This document shows, piece after piece, positions 7,243 to 11,284 of a stretch of DNA of 11,284 bases (the stretch's first letter is position 1; each line of letters starts with the position of its first letter). The notes below the pieces were generated by a model. It was not told where the DNA came from. It worked only from the letters and a program-made list of their open reading frames with translations, and made no database searches. This stretch comes from Larix sibirica. Lineage: Eukaryota; Streptophyta; Pinopsida; Pinales; Pinaceae. A program made the translations under genes and the position numbers. The stretch covers positions 20,014 to 31,297 of the forward strand of contig NWUY0300056449.1 of the NCBI GenBank assembly GCA_004151065.3, written 5' to 3'.

Positions 7243-7254
7243 AAAAGAAGACTT

Positions 7255-7572
7255 TGCTCACTACTTTGATTTGGCCTTTTCTTTGTGGTTATAATACAAT
7301 TGAAAATTGAAGTTGACAACATGAAAAACTTCCACAAGTTTTTCCAAAAGTGATTGAAAAACCTATTTGCAATCGGAAATGATGGTCAATGGGAATCCAA
7401 AATGACTCCAAATATGTAGGGAGGAAATTTTTGTAGCTTTAGGAGCATCAATACTTTTGTTGCATGGTGTGGACATTGTGAATTTGGGAAATATTTATAT
7501 ACCACCACAAATATGCAGTCATGTTTCTATTGTCATTGATAGATCATTGATGAAATCCATGGAGACAGTTTC
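7255..7572 (-). pseudogene. Gypsy pol: integrase catalytic core fragment
   Basis: After the TAG the same frame reads ETVSMDFINDLS, matching the first catalytic Asp region (MDFI). Further on come FPKFTMSTPCNKSIDAPKAT and HFGFPLTIISD, matching the segment up to the second catalytic Asp (ISD). TAG and TGA codons and frame slips interrupt it, and the region expected to carry the catalytic Glu is unrecognisable. It cannot encode an active integrase. Confidence 0.82.
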
Positions 7573-7875
7573 CTACACCTTGGAGGGTATTGAGAAACAA
7601 TGGCACAACCCAAGTTTCTTCCTCTTGGCAAGTTTTCTCTTGTTGCAATCTGAACATTTTCTTATGTAATCTTCCACTTGTTTTTGCTTGGAAGGCTTAA
7701 AGAAGTACCTCTGTAGGCATAACAAAGTGTTTCGCATTCTGAAATGCCTTTCATAGGATGAGTGCCTTCCTTGATAAGAAGGCAAAGCTGATCTAGTGGG
7801 AGCACACCATTGATTCAATGTGTAATAAAACAATCTTGCATTGTGCACTTGAGGAAGGGGGTTGATTGACAACAA
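7573..7875 (-). pseudogene. Gypsy pol: integrase zinc-binding (H2C2) fragment
   Basis: The sequence YFFKPSKQKQVEDYIRKCSD, followed by CNKRKLAKRKKLGL, matches the second half of the retroviral-type integrase zinc finger (F-x-W/K-P, then C-x2-C). The paired cysteines are at about residues 74 and 77 of this 100-residue open frame; the histidine half is less clear. The frame ends at a TAG (7573-7575) exactly where the family has a Trp, just before the integrase core, as a G-to-A change in TGG would give. Confidence 0.82.
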
Positions 7876-7881
7876 TCGCTA

Positions 7882-8184
7882 CTATATTAACTTCATCTTT
7901 AAACCAAAGGCTTTGTGACAATTTCCACATCTTATATGTAAGATAGAAATACCTTTGGCAAGGGGTTTGCTTAGAAGATCAGCCCATTTATTTGAGCTAC
8001 CCTTATATTTAATGGCCAAATGAAATTTCAAAAAAGTAATTAATTTTAATGTCTTTGCATTTGAAATTAAGTGGTAATTCAACTGACTGCGCTTACGATT
8101 AGTGTGTATAGTTTCCTTGTGAAAGATAAGTTTTATTGTTGCTGGAGTGCTTGGACCAACACAACATTGTTTGTTGTAAGCATT
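7882..8184 (-). pseudogene. Gypsy pol: RNase H C-terminal fragment
   Basis: The translation includes FHLAIKYKGSSNKWADLLSK, which matches the conserved end of Ty3/gypsy RNase H (an aliphatic Lys-Tyr-Lys-x-Gly-x-x-Asn-x-x-Ala-Asp-x-Leu-Ser-Arg pattern). The catalytic Asp of ADLLSK is present; a Trp replaces the usual Val before it. The upstream part of RNase H and all of the reverse transcriptase are missing because the LINE enters at 8185/8186. The downstream linker runs to a TAG near 7882. Confidence 0.8.
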
Positions 8185-8185
8185 G

Positions 8186-8196
8186 TTTTTTTTTTT
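8186..8196 (-). other. LINE poly(A) tail and insertion point
   Basis: There are eleven T on the + strand, equal to A11 at the 3' end of the minus-strand LINE. Directly beyond it, the gypsy RNase H sequence resumes (minus strand caatgcttacaac), which fixes one side of the insertion to the base. Confidence 0.9.
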
Positions 8197-8548
8197 CATC
8201 CGAAAAAAGACATCTTATTATTGATAAAGAGATGTGTCGAATACAATCGCCAGTATTCAGCTGGGACTCCAGTTAACTTTTCTGTTTCCAATGTAACTCA
8301 CAATAATATCTATGAATCTAATTTAGTCACAGATCCCCTATACGGTGCTCAAAGCGAGCTCCAATTTGGGGTCAAAAAACATGGACCAGATATAAAAACA
8401 GTTCAATATTATATAGATATAACGGTGGTCTCTGCACCATATCCAGAGCTTATAAAACTAACCCTGATAGGTCCGCCAAAGTAGCAGAAAGTAGTAATTC
8501 CAAAAAACAGCGATAGATGATTAGGAAAATGACAACTACCAGCAGGAG
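8197..8548 (-). other. LINE 3' UTR
   Basis: This non-coding tail lies between the ORF2 stop codon and the poly(A). It ends, on the minus strand, with caataataagatgtc, then a T-rich stretch and cggatg just before the A run, a layout common at plant LINE 3' ends. AATAAG may act as a weak polyadenylation signal. A 137-codon + strand open frame crossing this region is antisense and not considered a gene. Confidence 0.85.
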
Positions 8549-9997
8549 TCACAGAGAATCAAGAAGCAGAGACCCATCGACAACCAAAGAATGGTCACGA
8601 AATTCAGAGTAATATAATTGTCCAGGACGTGTAACCAAAGCCGATTTTGACAGACCGTCAGCCATAGTATTATGACATCGATAGATGTGCTTGAAATCAA
8701 TACAGGAGAAGGATGAAATCAAAGATCGGATCCTCGAACACCAATGCTGCAGAATAAGTGAATGTAATCGGCTCCGACCCCCAGCCCAATCAATGATAAC
8801 CCGAGAATCACCAAGAATAACAATATCAGGAAGTTTGAGATACCTGGCAAAGACTAGTAAACCCCACAGAGCAATTAGTTCAGCTCTAGTGTTCATACCC
8901 TTTCCAGCCGAGAACTTCACCCGAAAATAGTGCACAGCCGAGAGCTTAAGTACTAGGCCCGCTCCACAATTCCCACCCTGTGCCGCTCCATCAAAATAAC
9001 CAAGAGGGTATGTGTAATGGCTCTCATCAAAAGGATCACGAGCTACATAAACTTTATTATTAAATGTCCACTTCGAGCTACTACCCGCCAGGATATTACC
9101 AATGGTAAGTATCACCGAAGGCTTCAGGTTGTCAAATATCAGCCTGTTTCGTGCGAGCCATATCTCCCATATGGTATGCTGAACAATCGAGACCGTCTGC
9201 ATGGGAAGAGTGCAAACATAATCTAAATTGTCCTCCAGCCTAATACGATTCCATAGAGGAAGTATCGGGAATTCAAGCCTGAGTAACAACCAAATCTCTT
9301 GAAAGAAGCTGCAACCGCCAAAGAGATGATCAGTATCCTCAGACGCCATTCTGCAAAAATGACAAAATCCCGGTCCGGCAAACCCACGTTTCTGAAGGTT
9401 CTTCCAGGGAAGAATTTTATTATGCCAAACGAGCCATACAAAACAACCAATCTTCTTCGGCATTGAAACATTCCGTAACTTTTTTGACCACCTCCTAACC
9501 GACGGGTTCAGTTCAATCCCCAGCAACAAAAGATAAGCCAGCCTAGCCGTGACCATCCCATCCACGGGGTTTGCCTCCCAAACTAGAGTGTCAACTTGCT
9601 CAGTAAAAGAAATACCCAATGCATTGAGCTTATTCACATAATTATCCCATTCATCACGATAGAAATAAGGAAGTTGTAAGTCCACCGAGTTAAGCCACCT
9701 CGAGCAGAGCTCATTCAATGTTTTCAAGACCTGAGTGAGAGCATGTATGCCACGAAACTGTAGCTCCTTCAAAAGTCCAGTAGATAAAAAAGAGTGACTA
9801 CCCATTCCAGCGATAGGGTCTATACCAATAAACATCTGTCTGCCCCTCCCGACCTTCCAGCAGATAGCCTCATTAATAATGGGATATACCTTGAGAAAGC
9901 TTCTCCAAATCTCCGAAGGACTATATGGAGATTTAATTGTCCTCCTAAACCATTGAACAGGTTCTAGTCCCCGCAAGTACTTTGCTTTGATCAACTT
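8549..9997 (-). CDS. LINE ORF2 C-terminal part: zf-RVT zinc knuckle and RNase H (open frame)
   Basis: This frame of about 482 codons follows the TGA at 9998 directly and ends at TGA 8549-8551. It has no ATG at its beginning, so it is the tail of ORF2, not an independent gene. Counting from the Met/Leu codon at 9994: the zinc knuckle CHFCRMASEDTDHLFGGC lies at residues 211-228 (Cys, Cys, His, Cys). The RNase H domain starts near 332, with YFDGAAQGGNCGAG (Asp335), NTRAEL (Glu372), ILGDS (Asp396) and HNTMADGLSK (Asp446), so all four acidic catalytic positions are retained. RNase H would remove RNA from the RNA-DNA hybrid during target-primed reverse transcription. With RT broken upstream this copy should be inactive. 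Confidence 0.9.
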   Translation of the reverse strand, partial: KLIKAKYLRGLEPVQWFRRTIKSPYSPSEIWRSFLKVYPIINEAICWKVGRGRQMFIGIDPIAGMGSHSFLSTGLLKELQFRGIHALTQVLKTLNELCSRWLNSVDLQLPYFYRDEWDNYVNKLNALGISFTEQVDTLVWEANPVDGMVTARLAYLLLLGIELNPSVRRWSKKLRNVSMPKKIGCFVWLVWHNKILPWKNLQKRGFAGPGFCHFCRMASEDTDHLFGGCSFFQEIWLLLRLEFPILPLWNRIRLEDNLDYVCTLPMQTVSIVQHTIWEIWLARNRLIFDNLKPSVILTIGNILAGSSSKWTFNNKVYVARDPFDESHYTYPLGYFDGAAQGGNCGAGLVLKLSAVHYFRVKFSAGKGMNTRAELIALWGLLVFARYLKLPDIVILGDSRVIIDWAGGRSRLHSLILQHWCSRIRSLISSFSCIDFKHIYRCHNTMADGLSKSALVTRPGQLYYSEFRDHSLVVDGSLLLDSL

Positions 9998-11282
9998 TCA
10001 CCAAAGCCCCTGATAAAAAAGACAATGCCAAAAGTTCTTTGCACAGAGCGCCCAATTGAATTCACTAAGCCACTTGATACCCCACCCACCAGTGTTCAGT
10101 GGGAGTGCAAGTCGTTCCCAGGAGCAGAGATGGAATTTTACCATACCCTCCCTGCCTCCCCATAGGAAAGTGTAAATCTTGGATCGAATCATGTTCAAAA
10201 CCCCTTGTGGAATAATAAACAATGAAAACCAGTATATATGTATGCAATGAAGAACATAGTTTACCAGAGTCAACCTACCACCTAAAGTCAGCCAATGATG
10301 GCTCCACGAGTTGATCTTACGCGAAATATTCTGTACCATCCAATGCCAGTTAGAAATTCCATAGCAGTTAGGCTTGATGAAATAGCCGAGATACTTGATT
10401 CCCAAATGCAGATCCATAATACAGTAACCATATCGATCTTTGATAAAATTAATGATACCCCCAGCAGCATTATAGCCATAAAAACCCGATTTGATCGGAT
10501 TGATAACCATTCCATATGCCTCATAGAATAGATCAATGATCGATTTGTACATAGACCACTCTCCAATAGTCTCGACACCGAATAAAAGAACATCGTCAAC
10601 AAAGAACAAATGACCAATAGAAAAGGTTCACGCAATCTTGATACTTGAAATGTTTCCACGAGCCTTGGCCTTTGAAATGAGCAGACTGAGTCCCTCAGTG
10701 GCCATAATAAAAAGGTAAGGAGATAAGGGGAATCCCTAACATAATCCTCGAGATCCTCTAAAAGGTATCGTCGACGACCCATTGATCAAAACAGAGAACT
10801 TGCAGAAGTAACACAGCTCATTATCCATTTAACCAACTCCACAGTCACGCCAACCTGAATAAGTATAAACCAGAGATATGTCCAATCGACACGGTCATAG
10901 GATTTTTGTAGATCAATCTTAAGAATAAGTGCATCCAACTTCTTGTCTTTAATAGTGTGTAAACCCTCCTGGGCAGCCCCACAGCATCCATGATCTGTCG
11001 GTTTGGTAAAAAACCAAACTGTTCAGCAGAAACCCAACGTCCCAGAATGGGATTAATCCTCTCAGCAATGATTTTATTGATAATTTTAAACATAAGATTG
11101 CATAAGGATATCAGGCAATAGTCATAAAAAACAACCGGTCTATCCACCTTTGGAATAACTGTAATGTAATTCGAATTAAGACAAGGCGGCGCCAGCTCCT
11201 TCAGGTGAGATTCTTCAATAGCAGCAGTAAGTTCAGTACCCAGGAGATCAAAAAAAGTGCAAATAAAATTCCATAGTCCAGC
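9998..11282 (-). pseudogene. LINE ORF2: reverse transcriptase domain, broken
   Basis: Recognisable RT blocks in order are: IPKV (near 11147), ISLCN and QFGFLPNRQIMDAVG (about 11090-10980), motif A ILKIDLQKSYDRVDW (catalytic Asp at 10912-10914), motif B RGLC-stop-GFPLSP (near 10745-10720), motif C FFVDDVLLFG (Asp pair at 10597-10592), and the thumb/connection with GGRLTLVNYVL and FLWGG. Three nonsense codons are in frame: TAG at 10736-10738 (in place of the invariant Gln of motif B), TGA at 10628-10630 and TGA at 9998-10000. Single-base losses shift the frame near 10975 and near 10793-10800. RT activity from this copy is not possible. Confidence 0.92.
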
Positions 11283-11284
11283 CA

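Larger units (their letters stand above)
6735..8184 (-). mobile_element. Ty3/gypsy retrotransposon pol remnant (minus strand), decayed
   Basis: Going down the minus strand one meets, in order, the end of an RNase H-like region, an integrase zinc-binding region, an integrase catalytic core and an integrase C-terminal domain. RNase H before integrase is the Ty3/gypsy order, not Ty1/copia. Each piece is recognisable but separated by stops and frameshifts. No long terminal repeat pair, primer-binding site or gag could be found: the 5' side is interrupted by the LINE, and the 3' side fades near 6735. Confidence 0.85.
8186..11284 (-). mobile_element. L1-type LINE retrotransposon, 3' part, minus strand (truncated by the window edge)
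   Basis: The element holds, from 11284 downwards, reverse transcriptase, a zf-RVT zinc knuckle, RNase H, a ~350 bp 3' UTR and a poly(A) tail seen as 11 T at 8186-8196 on the + strand. The order and the C-terminal RNase H are characteristic of plant L1-type LINEs. ORF1, the endonuclease and the far target-site duplication lie beyond the right edge. The insertion interrupts the RNase H region of a Ty3/gypsy remnant in the same orientation. Confidence 0.94.

Noticed and set aside
6735-8184. Reading the pol remnant as Ty1/copia or an endogenous caulimovirus
   Set aside because: RNase H lies before integrase, which excludes copia order, and the presence of integrase excludes typical caulimoviruses; motifs fit Ty3/gypsy.
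8071-8484. 137-codon + strand frame across the LINE 3' end
   Set aside because: It crosses the LINE/gypsy boundary and the poly(T), antisense to both elements, so it is an accidental open frame.
8685-10531. Short + strand frames opposite LINE ORF2
   Set aside because: They are shadows of the conserved minus-strand RNase H and RT coding sequence.
1-11284. CRISPR array, bacterial operon or defence system
   Set aside because: The direct repeats are few, long and lack regular spacers; introns, LINE and gypsy sequences show plant nuclear DNA.

Overview
The window looks like nuclear DNA of a land plant, and by its repeat content probably from a large, transposon-rich genome. Three things point there. 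The last two exons of a plant-type cytosolic ribosomal protein gene (RPL37/eL37) are present, with normal GT-AG introns. There is an L1-type LINE whose ORF2 ends in the zinc-knuckle (zf-RVT) plus RNase H arrangement typical of plant LINEs. There is also a decayed Ty3/gypsy pol region. The species cannot be named from the sequence. I see no bacterial genes, operons or CRISPR.

Layout. 1-2014: a tandem array of a ~930 bp unit (two full units and the start of a third; the window opens inside the array). It is rich in CCGGTT/CTGGTT-type motifs and carries a small perfect hairpin in each full unit. 2126-2401: the two 3'-terminal coding exons of RPL37 on the + strand, separated by a 130 bp intron. 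The acceptor of a further upstream intron is intact, so the array most likely lies inside that intron, with the zinc-ribbon N-terminal exons before position 1. 2402-4037: AT-rich, non-coding, holding a ~143 bp and a 52 bp tandem duplication. 3921-5340: nested repeats ending in a large tandem duplication (copy A 4038-4791, copy B 4795-5340). This duplication copies the 3' part of an unrecognised minus-strand gene or pseudogene whose upstream coding part lies at about 5216-5730. 5890-6325: a stray 21 bp piece of the same repeat, then 100 bp and 29 bp duplications. 6326-6763: two open + strand segments with splice-like borders that might be captured exons (weak). 6735-8184: a Ty3/gypsy pol remnant on the minus strand (RNase H end, integrase zinc region, integrase core, integrase C-terminus), broken by many stops. 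8186-11284: the 3' part of a LINE on the minus strand, inserted into the gypsy RNase H region and running off the right edge.

The only gene likely to be functional is RPL37, and only its 3' end is visible. The rest records nested transposition and repeated local tandem duplication. The LINE is younger than the gypsy element, because it interrupts it. Its reverse transcriptase is broken by three nonsense codons and two frameshifts, while its last 480 or so codons are fully open. I found no convincing novel multi-gene system. The best leads are the array in the ribosomal protein intron, the unidentified minus-strand protein with its partly deleted duplicate, and the possible captured exons at 6326-6763.
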